From the NCBI GenBank assembly GCA_003599505.1, contig QZKO01000051.1:1-39190 (forward strand): a DNA stretch of 39,190 nt. The letters are read 5' to 3'. How positions within the stretch are numbered: the stretch's first letter is position 1; each line of letters begins with the position of its first letter. Positions 24,331-31,872 of this stretch are shown piece after piece. Origin of the DNA: Nitrospiraceae bacterium. GTDB lineage: Bacteria; Nitrospirota; Thermodesulfovibrionia; UBA6902. The position numbers were made by a program, and so were the translations under genes. The notes beneath the pieces were generated by a model. It was not told the DNA's origin and searched no databases. It was given only the letters and a program-made list of their open reading frames with translations.

Positions 24331-24709
24331 TATTCTTGAGTGGACATCAAAAGCAGAGCAGGACTACCAAACTGCGATGACAATGGCTCGAAAGAGGAAA
24401 AAACCTGTTCCCGATGTCGTAGGTTTTCACAGTCAGCAGTGCATTGAGAAATATCTCAAGGCATTTCTCATTTCAAAAAAATTGGATTTTCCCAAGACGC
24501 ATGATCTTATTGAACTGCTTGAAATCGCAATCGCAAAAGATCCCCTGATTGAAGTTTACAGGAAAGACCTGAGAATCTTAAATCCTTTTTCAGTGCAATT
24601 CCGCTATCCCGGAGAAAGCGCAACTTTGAAGGAATCTGAAACAGCTTTAAAGACAATGAAGAAGGTTCGGAAGTTTTTCAGGGAAAGATTGAGTTTGTCT
24701 CCGGATTAA
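24314..24709 (+). CDS. HEPN-domain protein (putative toxin/RNase partner)
   Basis: 131 residues from the ATG at 24314; a TTG at 24293 would add seven residues. Sequence pattern of the HEPN family: ILEWTSKAEQDYQTAMTMA, VVGFHSQQCIEKYLKAFLI, FPKTHDLIELLEI, and RYPGESATLKESETALKTMK at the C-terminus. HEPN proteins are often metal-independent RNases with an R-x4-6-H motif. No clear copy of that motif is visible here, so this could be a non-catalytic or binding member. It is coupled to the MNT gene by a 17-bp overlap. The convergent glutamate synthase gene ends 24 bp away. Confidence 0.88.
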   Translation: MKKFPDILEWTSKAEQDYQTAMTMARKRKKPVPDVVGFHSQQCIEKYLKAFLISKKLDFPKTHDLIELLEIAIAKDPLIEVYRKDLRILNPFSVQFRYPGESATLKESETALKTMKKVRKFFRERLSLSPD

Positions 24710-24733
24710 TACCCAATCAGCAGAAGTAAAACC

Positions 24734-27067
24734 CTAAATATTCTCCGCCATCTCCCACACGCCGCAGGGGCAGATGCCGGCGCAGAAGCTGCACCCTATG
24801 CAGAGGTTCTCGTCGACCACGTATTCGTATGAGCCGTCTTCATATTCTTTCCTGCTGATGGCCCCGTAGTAGCAGGTGGCCTCGCACATCTTGCAGTCCC
24901 TGCATACGGCGCATGACATGCAGCGGTTAGCTTCTGTCTCGGGTTTAAAGGGCTCGCCTTTGCAGATGTCATAATAGGCGGTCTTTATCTTTTCATACGG
25001 GACCAGCGGTTTTTTGGCGGGCATGTAATAAGACCTTCCTGAAAGAAGGGCCTGAACGGCGTCTGCCGCCTTTCGGCCCTGGCCGATGGCATGAGTTACA
25101 AGGCCGAGTTTTGTGGCGTCGCCGATCGCGTAAACCTTCGGATCGGAAGTGTGTCCGACCTCGTCGGCCTCGATCCAGCCGTTCTTGTTTGTATGAACTG
25201 ACGGGGGGAGGAATTCCGTCATCGGCGTATCACCTATGGATACAACGACAACATCGGCATCAAGCGATGAGCCGTCGGTAAAGTAAATCTTCTTTTCCTT
25301 CTTTACGAATTTTTCGGTAAATTTCGGCCAGACGATCTTTGTGCCGAGCGCCTGAGCGATCTCCAGCTCCTTGCCGAACGCCGCGGGCTTCTGGATGTCG
25401 ACCGCGGTCACTTCCTTCGCGCCGCAGTGATATGCCTGCGCGGCAACGTCCATGCCGACGTTCCCCGCGCCTATGATGACCACGCTCTGGTCCTTAAGTT
25501 TCGGGACCCTGCCGATATTTATCCCTTTCAGGAAATCATAGGCGGAGACCATGTCATCAGAGCCCGGGACGTTCATCATCCTCGGTTTGTGCGCGCCGCA
25601 CGCGACAACTACGGCATCATGCTTTTTATATATTTCTTCAAATTTCTTTTTATTTACTTTTGTCTCAAGATGGACCTTTACGCCGGCCTCTTCAAACCGT
25701 GAAAGCTCTTTTTTGAGCACCTCCTGCGGCAGTCTTTCCCTCGGGATACAGAGCTCGAGCTTGCCCCCGAGTTTTCCGGCGGCCTCATACAGGCTGATGT
25801 CATGTCCCTTCAGCGCGAGCTGCCACGCGGCAGACAAACCGCCGGGACCTCCGCCGATAACCGCGACTTTCCTGCCGGTCTTTTTCGCGCGCTTCGGGGC
25901 CTTTACTTCAAGGCTCGCCTTCCCAAGCTCCCGTATATTAAAAGCGCTGTCGACCTGCGACCGCGTGCAGGCCTGCATGCAGAGATTGGGACATATCTCC
26001 CCGCATACGGAGGCCGGGAGCGGACTGTACTGAAGGACCAGCTCCAGGGCCTCATGAAGTTTTCCCGCCCTGATAAGCTGCGCCCGTTTTTGAGTGGGTA
26101 TGCCGGACGGACAGGCGTATTCACAGGGAGGGGCGTATTTATAATTATTCCATACCGGCTTGTATCTCCTGTCTTCCCCGGTTGTGATATAGGGAAGGAC
26201 TGTGACGGGATGGTTCAGATATTCCGCAAAAATTCCGCCCTTGCCGACGCCGGACTCCCAGATGTTGCTACGGAACTCGGCGACGGACATTTTAAATATC
26301 TTTTTCTTCGCGCGCTCCTGGGCCGTGTAAGGAACGAGTTTATTCCAGTCATTTTTTGAACGGGTAAGTTCATCGTAGTATTCATTACGCTGTATCGCCT
26401 CAAGATAAGGCTTCATGCCGGCGGTAAGCCACTGCCAGTCCTGGTCTGTCAGATCAAGAAGCCTGACGTCTCCTTCACTGTAGCCCTGGATCGGCCCGCG
26501 GAAATATACCACCCCGCCTACCATTCCCACACACGGGCGGTAGCCGAGAATATTTTCGGGATTCCTGGGATTTACTCCACAGACAACAGCGATGCCGCCT
26601 GCCTTGAACTCCGCAAAGGTGTCGCCGACGTCCCTGAAGTACCATGACTGCGGCGGGTCGAACCTGGGATTGTGCTTTGTCATTGTATCGCAGCGCGCTC
26701 CGCCGCTTCCCTGCACATAGAGGGTCCCCTGTGCCGCGGCGTTGTGTGCCCCGTTTGTGACGTCGCCGAGGACTGTGATCTTTGCCCCGCAGTTTATCCA
26801 GCCTATGTCGTCGGAGGCGCTTCCCTTTACAACGATCTCGGTGCCGAACATGCCCATGCTGCCGAGCCGTTGCCCCACAGGGCCTTCTACGGTAATCTTT
26901 ACCGCCTCGCCCCTGGGCCATATCCTGCCGCCGAGGCCCTGCTGCCCGTCGGCAACAACCTCAATTTCTCTCGCGCCCTGACGCACCGCGTCCTGTATCT
27001 CTTCCTCAAAGATCCGGGAAGGGGTGCGTTTACCGTCGATGTTTCCTTTTAAGGTAATCTTATTCAT
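24734..27067 (-). CDS. Fused GXGXG (GltB3) and GltD-like FAD/Fe-S subunit of glutamate synthase
   Basis: 777 residues from the ATG at 27065-27067; a GTG at 27088 adds seven, and neither has a strong ribosome-binding site. Residues about 1-240 are the GXGXG beta-helix domain (GQQGLGGRIWPRGE, GAHNAAAQGTLYVQG, GMVGGVVYFRG). A DPYD-like Fe-S region follows (CEYACPSGIPTQ, CGEICPNLCMQACTR), then FAD and NAD(P)H domains with VAVIGGGPGGLSAAWQLA and VVIIGAGNVGMDVA, ending in VYAIGDATKLGLV. The C-terminus has two 4Fe-4S motifs, CMSCAVCRDCKMC and CIGCSFCAGICPCG. It delivers electrons from NAD(P)H or ferredoxin to the FMN subunit encoded upstream. Fusing the structural GXGXG domain to GltD is unusual compared with the usual single large GltB. 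Confidence 0.88.
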   Translation of the reverse strand: MNKITLKGNIDGKRTPSRIFEEEIQDAVRQGAREIEVVADGQQGLGGRIWPRGEAVKITVEGPVGQRLGSMGMFGTEIVVKGSASDDIGWINCGAKITVLGDVTNGAHNAAAQGTLYVQGSGGARCDTMTKHNPRFDPPQSWYFRDVGDTFAEFKAGGIAVVCGVNPRNPENILGYRPCVGMVGGVVYFRGPIQGYSEGDVRLLDLTDQDWQWLTAGMKPYLEAIQRNEYYDELTRSKNDWNKLVPYTAQERAKKKIFKMSVAEFRSNIWESGVGKGGIFAEYLNHPVTVLPYITTGEDRRYKPVWNNYKYAPPCEYACPSGIPTQKRAQLIRAGKLHEALELVLQYSPLPASVCGEICPNLCMQACTRSQVDSAFNIRELGKASLEVKAPKRAKKTGRKVAVIGGGPGGLSAAWQLALKGHDISLYEAAGKLGGKLELCIPRERLPQEVLKKELSRFEEAGVKVHLETKVNKKKFEEIYKKHDAVVVACGAHKPRMMNVPGSDDMVSAYDFLKGINIGRVPKLKDQSVVIIGAGNVGMDVAAQAYHCGAKEVTAVDIQKPAAFGKELEIAQALGTKIVWPKFTEKFVKKEKKIYFTDGSSLDADVVVVSIGDTPMTEFLPPSVHTNKNGWIEADEVGHTSDPKVYAIGDATKLGLVTHAIGQGRKAADAVQALLSGRSYYMPAKKPLVPYEKIKTAYYDICKGEPFKPETEANRCMSCAVCRDCKMCEATCYYGAISRKEYEDGSYEYVVDENLCIGCSFCAGICPCGVWEMAENI

Positions 27068-27108
27068 AGTTATATCGGCGTCACTCACCTGAAAATACTT
27101 TCAAAGCC

Positions 27109-27193
27109 GTCATTCCGGCAGTCCTTAAGCCGGAATCCAATTCCTTCTAAAAAATATTCTGGATTCCCGCTCAACAGACTGCGGGAATGACAT
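27109..27193. repeat. CATTCCCGC-type palindrome in the glutamate synthase operon
   Basis: Two hairpins, GTCATTCCGGCAG...GCCGGAATCCA and TGGATTCCCGC...GCGGGAATGAC, are also complementary to each other. The element lies in the 162-bp gap between the FMN subunit gene and the fused subunit gene, where it may partly terminate transcription or stabilise mRNA. The family is widespread in bacterial genomes as I recall it. Confidence 0.8.
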
Positions 27194-27229
27194 GTTTTCA
27201 GTCTGTGTTCTGACATCTGTGTTCTGTCT

Positions 27230-28891
27230 TTAACATACATAATTAATCTGCAATCTCTCCGCAATCGCATGATCGTCCGTGCTTATGCCGTCCGACATGC
27301 CGATGGGCAATTCCATGCTCCTGCCCATGGGCGCGAAGATCTTCTTCAGCTCTACATCCAGTGACTTATAGACTTCGACGACCCGTTCTGCGACTTTTTC
27401 CGGGTCGAGCCTTCTGTACAGTTTAGGGTCCTGAGTTGTAATGCCCCTGGGACACTTGCCCAGGTTGCACACATTGCAGCGGTTCATTTCATCTCCATGA
27501 CACCACGCCGCGGACTGCATTATGTATTTCCCGATCGAGACAGCGGAAGCGCCGAGCATGAACAGCGCCGCGGCGTTTGCCGCGAGGTTCCCCTTCTTGC
27601 CGATGCCTCCGGCCGCAATGAGAGGCAATTCATTCTGTTTGCCGTGCCTGACCAGGTCGAGATAGCATTCTCTTATATTCGACGCGATGGGGTGGCCCAT
27701 CGTATCCATCGACACATTGTAAGCGGCCCCTGTTCCGCCGTCTTCTCCGTCAATTGAGATGGCCGCGGCATACGGGTTTCTTACAAGATTGTTCAAAACC
27801 GCCTTGGCGGTCCTCGTCCCTGAAATCTTTGGATACACCGGCACCCTGAAGCCCCAGGCCATAGACATTGACTGGATCATCTTGGCAACGGACTCCTCGA
27901 TTGAATATTGGGTCTGGTGCGTCGGTGGTGACGGGAGGTCTACGCCCATCGGCACCCCTCTTATCTCCGAGATCAGCTTAAGCACCTTGTGGGCCATGAG
28001 CAGGCCGCCGTCACCGGGTTTCGCGCCCTGGCCGTATTTGATCTCTATGGCGCACGGGTCCTCCACCATATGTGGAAGGGCCCGGACGATCTCATCCCAG
28101 CCGAAATAGCCGGAAGCGATCTGCGGTATAAAATATTTTATAAACCTCGATTTCAAAAGCCGCTGAGGCATGCCGCCTTCACCGGAGCACATCACAACGG
28201 GCATCCCCTCAACCTCGTTCAGGTACGTAATGCCCATCGCCAGCCCTTCCCACATGGTGGGAGAAAGCGCGCCGATTGACATGCTGCCGATTATTACCGG
28301 GTATATCTCCCGGACCGGCGGGATGAACCTGCCGGTTGCACGGTCCGCTTCAAGCTTGCCGTTCACCATCTTTACAGGAAGCTCCTCGGCGGGAAGGATC
28401 CTGCCCAGGTAAGTCCTGATCCTGAATTCATGTCTGCCCGCGTCAAGCGCCGGGTCGGTGAGCATGGAAATACGGGTGAACCTGAGCCGGTCCAAAGTTG
28501 ACGGAAGCGGGTCATTCCTCCTGCCGCCTCTTCTGTAAGGATGTCCGCCTTTATTTTTATGGAAATTGAATTTATGCTGCGGATTATACTCCGGTTCTAT
28601 GGCTTCGTTAGGACAAACAAGGGTACAGGTGCCGCACCCGATGCAGTAGCGGTCGATGTTCGTTGTCTGTTTGACCATTGTCGTGACGACCCGCGCCGCC
28701 TTCGGCTCAGGCGTCATCCCTTCCGACTGTACCAACCGTTTCACCACAACAGCCGGTTCTATTGAAAGCATGGGACAAACCGCCGTGCACCTTCCACAGC
28801 GTTTGCACCTGTCGTCGCGCCATCTGACTATATAAGGTAAATCTTTTACAGAAAGCTCATGATTATGGTCTAACCGTGAAGCTGGTTCCAT
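27230..28891 (-). CDS. Glutamate synthase FMN-binding central subunit with N-terminal ferredoxin domain (GltB2-type)
   Basis: 553 residues. Two 4Fe-4S motifs lie at the N-terminus (CKRCGRCTAVCP and CIGCGTCTLVCP). The FMN/TIM-barrel synthase domain starts near residue 165: GSMSIGALSPTMWEGLAMG, GEGGMPQRL, IEIKYGQGAKPGDGGLL, DGEDGGTGAAYN and LIAAGGIGKKGNLA. The CNVCNLGKCPRGITTQDP segment carries the Cys ligands of the 3Fe-4S cluster. It converts 2-oxoglutarate and channelled ammonia to glutamate. The start overlaps the GATase gene by 22 bp. The layout resembles archaeal-type and Thermodesulfovibrio-like glutamate synthases, in which the domains are separate polypeptides. Confidence 0.92.
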   Translation of the reverse strand: MEPASRLDHNHELSVKDLPYIVRWRDDRCKRCGRCTAVCPMLSIEPAVVVKRLVQSEGMTPEPKAARVVTTMVKQTTNIDRYCIGCGTCTLVCPNEAIEPEYNPQHKFNFHKNKGGHPYRRGGRRNDPLPSTLDRLRFTRISMLTDPALDAGRHEFRIRTYLGRILPAEELPVKMVNGKLEADRATGRFIPPVREIYPVIIGSMSIGALSPTMWEGLAMGITYLNEVEGMPVVMCSGEGGMPQRLLKSRFIKYFIPQIASGYFGWDEIVRALPHMVEDPCAIEIKYGQGAKPGDGGLLMAHKVLKLISEIRGVPMGVDLPSPPTHQTQYSIEESVAKMIQSMSMAWGFRVPVYPKISGTRTAKAVLNNLVRNPYAAAISIDGEDGGTGAAYNVSMDTMGHPIASNIRECYLDLVRHGKQNELPLIAAGGIGKKGNLAANAAALFMLGASAVSIGKYIMQSAAWCHGDEMNRCNVCNLGKCPRGITTQDPKLYRRLDPEKVAERVVEVYKSLDVELKKIFAPMGRSMELPIGMSDGISTDDHAIAERLQINYVC

Positions 28892-29979
28892 ACCGTCACC
28901 TCCTGCGCGTCCGGCCTGACAATGACCATATCGTACTTCATGGGGAATACGTCCCGGGATTTATCTCTTTGCGGCACTACGCTGTCAAGCCCGCACTCTT
29001 CGGACATGAATCCGTATTTGCCCTTCGCGCCGCCGACAACACCCGGCCTCAGTTTCTTTGCGTCCTGGACCATAAGGCAGGTCCCATCAGGCGCAAAGGC
29101 AATGACACAATTGGGGCCGTCTATACAAAGCGGCCTTAAGGAAATCTTCAACAATCTTGCCGCCTCGCTGTCGGACCTTTTATCGATCTCCGACTGTTTC
29201 AGCGGTGTTATGACGTCTTTATAGTATGTAAGCGGATAACCGAGCTGCTTGCATGTGTAGTGAAGAATATGACAGAACACCTCGCTGTCGCTGTTATAGC
29301 CGATATACCCGGGGAAGTTCCTGCTCATCAGAAATTCCCTGATCGGCACGAACGCCGTATTCTCTCCGTTTGTCATCGAACCATAGCCCTGAATGAAAAA
29401 AGGATGACAGGCATACATATTGATGGCGTAATTGGTATTCTGCCTTCCCTGGGCAAAAATAATCTTTGCCTTGAGCGGAGATTTATCAAGACCGAAAAAC
29501 CCGGAAAGCTCAAGAGGGTCGCCTACCTCTTTCAATGTAAGAATATCGGGATAAAAAGAAAATACGATAATCGACTCATCGTTTTCACCGAATTTCCTCA
29601 AAGCAAGTCTCGTCTTCAAAAGCAGGTCTTCCTTCTCTTCAAAAGCCCTGTCCCTGTAGACGTCGGGATAATCATATACCCTCGCGAAATAATGGTCCCG
29701 TCCAGCGATGCCTTTGACAGGCTTTATCTTGGGGGTCCACGCGTATTTCAGCTTGAACCCGAGTTTGTTCATGTAATCATCAAGCGTCTTCATCCCGTCT
29801 TTGGAGCAGATGCCGGACAGGATGGGATAGTCCTTCAACTCTTCAAATTCACCGCCGAGACGCTTCAGGATAAGGCCCATGCCCGAACCGTCATGCCCTT
29901 CCTTCATGGTCTCAAGGGCGGTTATATTCTCTATAGGCGAAAAATATTCGCTCGATGTTATCGCGGCAAGCCTGCACAT
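28870..29979 (-). CDS. Class II glutamine amidotransferase subunit of glutamate synthase (GltB1-type)
   Basis: 369 residues. The start MCRLAAITSSEY places Cys2 at the N-terminus after Met removal, as needed for an Ntn-type glutaminase. Further landmarks are ETMKEGHDGSGMGLI, HPFFIQGYGSMTNGENTAFV and YIGYNSDSEVFCHIL. It releases ammonia from glutamine for the FMN subunit encoded by the overlapping next gene. Only a weak Shine-Dalgarno-like GTGAG lies before the ATG (29977-29979). It is the first gene of the three-gene glutamate synthase operon, and its promoter should lie in the 295-bp gap shared with the divergent P460 gene. Confidence 0.88.
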   Translation of the reverse strand: MCRLAAITSSEYFSPIENITALETMKEGHDGSGMGLILKRLGGEFEELKDYPILSGICSKDGMKTLDDYMNKLGFKLKYAWTPKIKPVKGIAGRDHYFARVYDYPDVYRDRAFEEKEDLLLKTRLALRKFGENDESIIVFSFYPDILTLKEVGDPLELSGFFGLDKSPLKAKIIFAQGRQNTNYAINMYACHPFFIQGYGSMTNGENTAFVPIREFLMSRNFPGYIGYNSDSEVFCHILHYTCKQLGYPLTYYKDVITPLKQSEIDKRSDSEAARLLKISLRPLCIDGPNCVIAFAPDGTCLMVQDAKKLRPGVVGGAKGKYGFMSEECGLDSVVPQRDKSRDVFPMKYDMVIVRPDAQEVTVWNQLHG

Positions 29980-30089
29980 AATTTTTTCTCACTTCTTTTC
30001 AAAGCGTTCAGTCTGGTGATAGACGCGGCTTAAAGGAAAAGCGTTCCTCCAAATGTTAATAATACCAATAAGAGGCGGTATTTGTAAAC

Positions 30090-30118
30090 TTGATTGACCT
30101 GGCAGTATATAGTATGAT
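30090..30118 (+). promoter_or_regulatory. Candidate sigma70-type promoter upstream of the P460 gene
   Basis: TTGATT (30090-30095), a 17-bp spacer and TATGAT (30113-30118) give good matches to the -35 and -10 boxes. The first gene starts at 30275, which leaves an untranslated leader of about 150 nt. The leader contains an AT-rich hairpin, CAAGTTT/AAACTTG, near 30212-30230. Plausible from sequence only. Confidence 0.5.
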
Positions 30119-30274
30119 TTATATCATATTCTTTTACCATGCATGGCAGGAAAATTTTTGTAGAAGACGTGTTGAAAACCATTAAAATCAGGGAGGTGAA
30201 CCGGCTAATTCCCAAGTTTCAAAAAAACTTGTAACGGTTTCTCTTATAACTATTTCAGAAAAGGAGGGTTCAAG

Positions 30275-30811
30275 ATGAAAAAGTGGCTAACGATTGTATC
30301 TGCAGCAATGGTTGTTATTCTTGCCGGACTCGCCGCATATGCTTTACACCCGGAAAAAGGAATCCCCGCCATCCCCTATGAAGCGATTATAAAACATCTG
30401 CCGTTTGCCGCGGGTGGAGATTTACGGTATCACATTACCGTGCATAAGCCTTACAAGGAATGGGACAAATGGCCCGGGAAAGGTGAAATGTACCCGGGGA
30501 AGGAGCCTCATGGGGCGCTTCTGACAACTTATGTTAACAAGACCGCGCTTGATTCAATAAAAAAGGCAAAAGGCATGGCAGAAGACTCGATAATCGTAAA
30601 GGAAAATTATGACAGCGGCAAGAAACTTAACGCGGTGACGGTAATGTATAAGGTAAAGAACTATAATCCTGAAGGAGGCGACTGGTTCTGGGCAAAGTAT
30701 GATCCGCAATTTAATATACTCGGGGAAGGAAAAGTCGAGGGCTGCATCAAGTGCCACGGTTCCGTGAAGGACAATGATTATATTTTTACGGGGAAAGTGA
30801 CCGGGAAATAG
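30275..30811 (+). CDS. Cytochrome P460-family periplasmic heme protein
   Basis: 178 residues with a strong AAGGAGG site before the ATG. A Sec signal peptide ends at about ALAAYA (residue 22). The mature protein matches the P460 family: HITVHKPYKEWDKWPGKGEMYPGKEPHG, YVNKTALDSIK, IIVKENYD and GGDWFWAKYDP. The single c-type heme motif CIKCH lies at residues 157-161. P460 proteins have an unusual lysine-crosslinked heme and oxidise hydroxylamine or bind NO-type ligands in some organisms. The cross-link Lys cannot be assigned by eye and this protein's substrate is unknown. It is monocistronic, with a promoter upstream and a terminator-like hairpin downstream. Confidence 0.85.
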   Translation: MKKWLTIVSAAMVVILAGLAAYALHPEKGIPAIPYEAIIKHLPFAAGGDLRYHITVHKPYKEWDKWPGKGEMYPGKEPHGALLTTYVNKTALDSIKKAKGMAEDSIIVKENYDSGKKLNAVTVMYKVKNYNPEGGDWFWAKYDPQFNILGEGKVEGCIKCHGSVKDNDYIFTGKVTGK

Positions 30812-30843
30812 TAATTTTCTGAATTTAACAGTTGAACAAGGGC

Positions 30844-30887
30844 AAAAAAATGTGTATGCTTTTTAAGAGGCTGCACATTTTTTTGTT
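30844..30887 (+). terminator. Rho-independent-type terminator after the P460 gene
   Basis: AAAAAAATGTG and CACATTTTTTT form an 11-bp stem around a loop of about 19 nt (with GC pairs near its ends), followed by TTTTGTTTT. The A-rich side could also serve a gene on the other strand, but none ends here. It lies about 35 bp after the P460 stop. Confidence 0.7.
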
Positions 30888-30917
30888 TTATGGCGCGAAG
30901 GCAAGGATAATACAAAC

Positions 30918-31817
30918 ATGAAAATAGGCTTTATCGGCCTGGGCAAAATGGGAATGAATATGGCGCAGCGCCTGCTGAACAGCGGGTTTGAGGTCGTCGC
31001 TTACGCGCGGACCTCCGAATCGGTAAAAAAGGCGGAAGAAAAAGGCGCATCCGGGGCCGTATCCATCCCTGATTTGGTAAGTAAACTGAAAAGCCCCCGC
31101 ATAATATGGCTCATGGTGCCTGCCGGCAACGCGACCGAAGAAACTATAAACAGGCTCACGCCGTTACTGGAAGAAAGAGACGTCGTTATCGACGGCGGCA
31201 ATTCTTTTTATAAAGATTCAATGCGCAGGGCGGAAGCGCTCGGAAAAAGAAAGATATCTTTCCTTGACGCAGGGACCAGCGGAGGGATATGGGGATTACA
31301 GGCAGGTTACTGTCTTATGGTCGGCGGAGAAAGGGACGTGTTTCAGTCCGCGGAGCCGGTTTTCAGGGCCCTTGCCCAGGAGAACGGATACGCGCATGTA
31401 GGCCCTGCCGGGGCCGGCCATTTTGTGAAAATGGTCCATAACGGCATTGAATACGCGATGCTTCAGGGATATGCCGAAGGGCTTGAGATCCTGCACGCAA
31501 AAAAAGAATTCGACCTCGACCTGCGGAAAATAGCAAATTTATGGAACCACGGCAGCGTGGTCCGGTCCTGGCTGCTTGAGCTTGCGGAGGGCGCTTTCGG
31601 CAAAGACCCGGGGCTGGAATCAATCCGTGGTTTTGTGGAAGACTCCGGCGAAGGCCGCTGGACGGTCGCAGAAGCAATCAGGCTAAATGTCCCTGCGCCC
31701 TCGATTACCTTATCACTTATGGAACGTTTCCGTTCAAGGCAGGATGAGTCATTCAGCGCAAAAGTGATCGCGGCCCTCCGTAACGAATTCGGGGGACACG
31801 AGGTGAAGAAAAAGTGA
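30918..31817 (+). CDS. gnd: 6-phosphogluconate dehydrogenase (decarboxylating), short bacterial form
   Basis: 299 residues, the length of the short (YqeC/GndA-like) bacterial enzyme rather than the 470-residue form. The Rossmann motif GFIGLGKMGMNMAQRL lies at the N-terminus. VIDGGNSFYKDSMRRAEAL, FLDAGTSGGIWGLQAGYC, the catalytic Lys region HFVKMVHNGIEYAMLQGYAEG, and NHGSVVRSWLLEL follow. It makes ribulose 5-phosphate and CO2 from 6-phosphogluconate; short forms often use NAD. The start has AAGGA at a slightly long spacing. The stop TGA (31815-31817) lies inside an AGTGAGA heptamer array. It opens the gnd-zwf-pgl group of the oxidative pentose-phosphate pathway. Confidence 0.93.
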   Translation: MKIGFIGLGKMGMNMAQRLLNSGFEVVAYARTSESVKKAEEKGASGAVSIPDLVSKLKSPRIIWLMVPAGNATEETINRLTPLLEERDVVIDGGNSFYKDSMRRAEALGKRKISFLDAGTSGGIWGLQAGYCLMVGGERDVFQSAEPVFRALAQENGYAHVGPAGAGHFVKMVHNGIEYAMLQGYAEGLEILHAKKEFDLDLRKIANLWNHGSVVRSWLLELAEGAFGKDPGLESIRGFVEDSGEGRWTVAEAIRLNVPAPSITLSLMERFRSRQDESFSAKVIAALRNEFGGHEVKKK

Positions 31818-31847
31818 GAAGTTAAAAGTAAGAAGTGAGAAGTAAAG
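31813..31847. repeat. AGTGAGA-type heptamer array at the gnd stop codon
   Basis: Five units of 7 bp: AGTGAGA, AGTTAAA, AGTAAGA, AGTGAGA, AGTAAAG. The first unit contains the TGA stop of the preceding gene. Single arm only. It occupies most of the 55-bp gap before zwf. Confidence 0.85.
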
Positions 31848-31872
31848 AAAATCCGTGGCAAAGGAATAACAT

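Noticed and set aside
30139-30234. 31-codon plus-strand frame (starts MHGRKIFVEDVLKT) before the P460 gene
   Set aside because: Protein-like, but it has no Shine-Dalgarno sequence and overlaps a hairpin; mentioned only as part of the leader.
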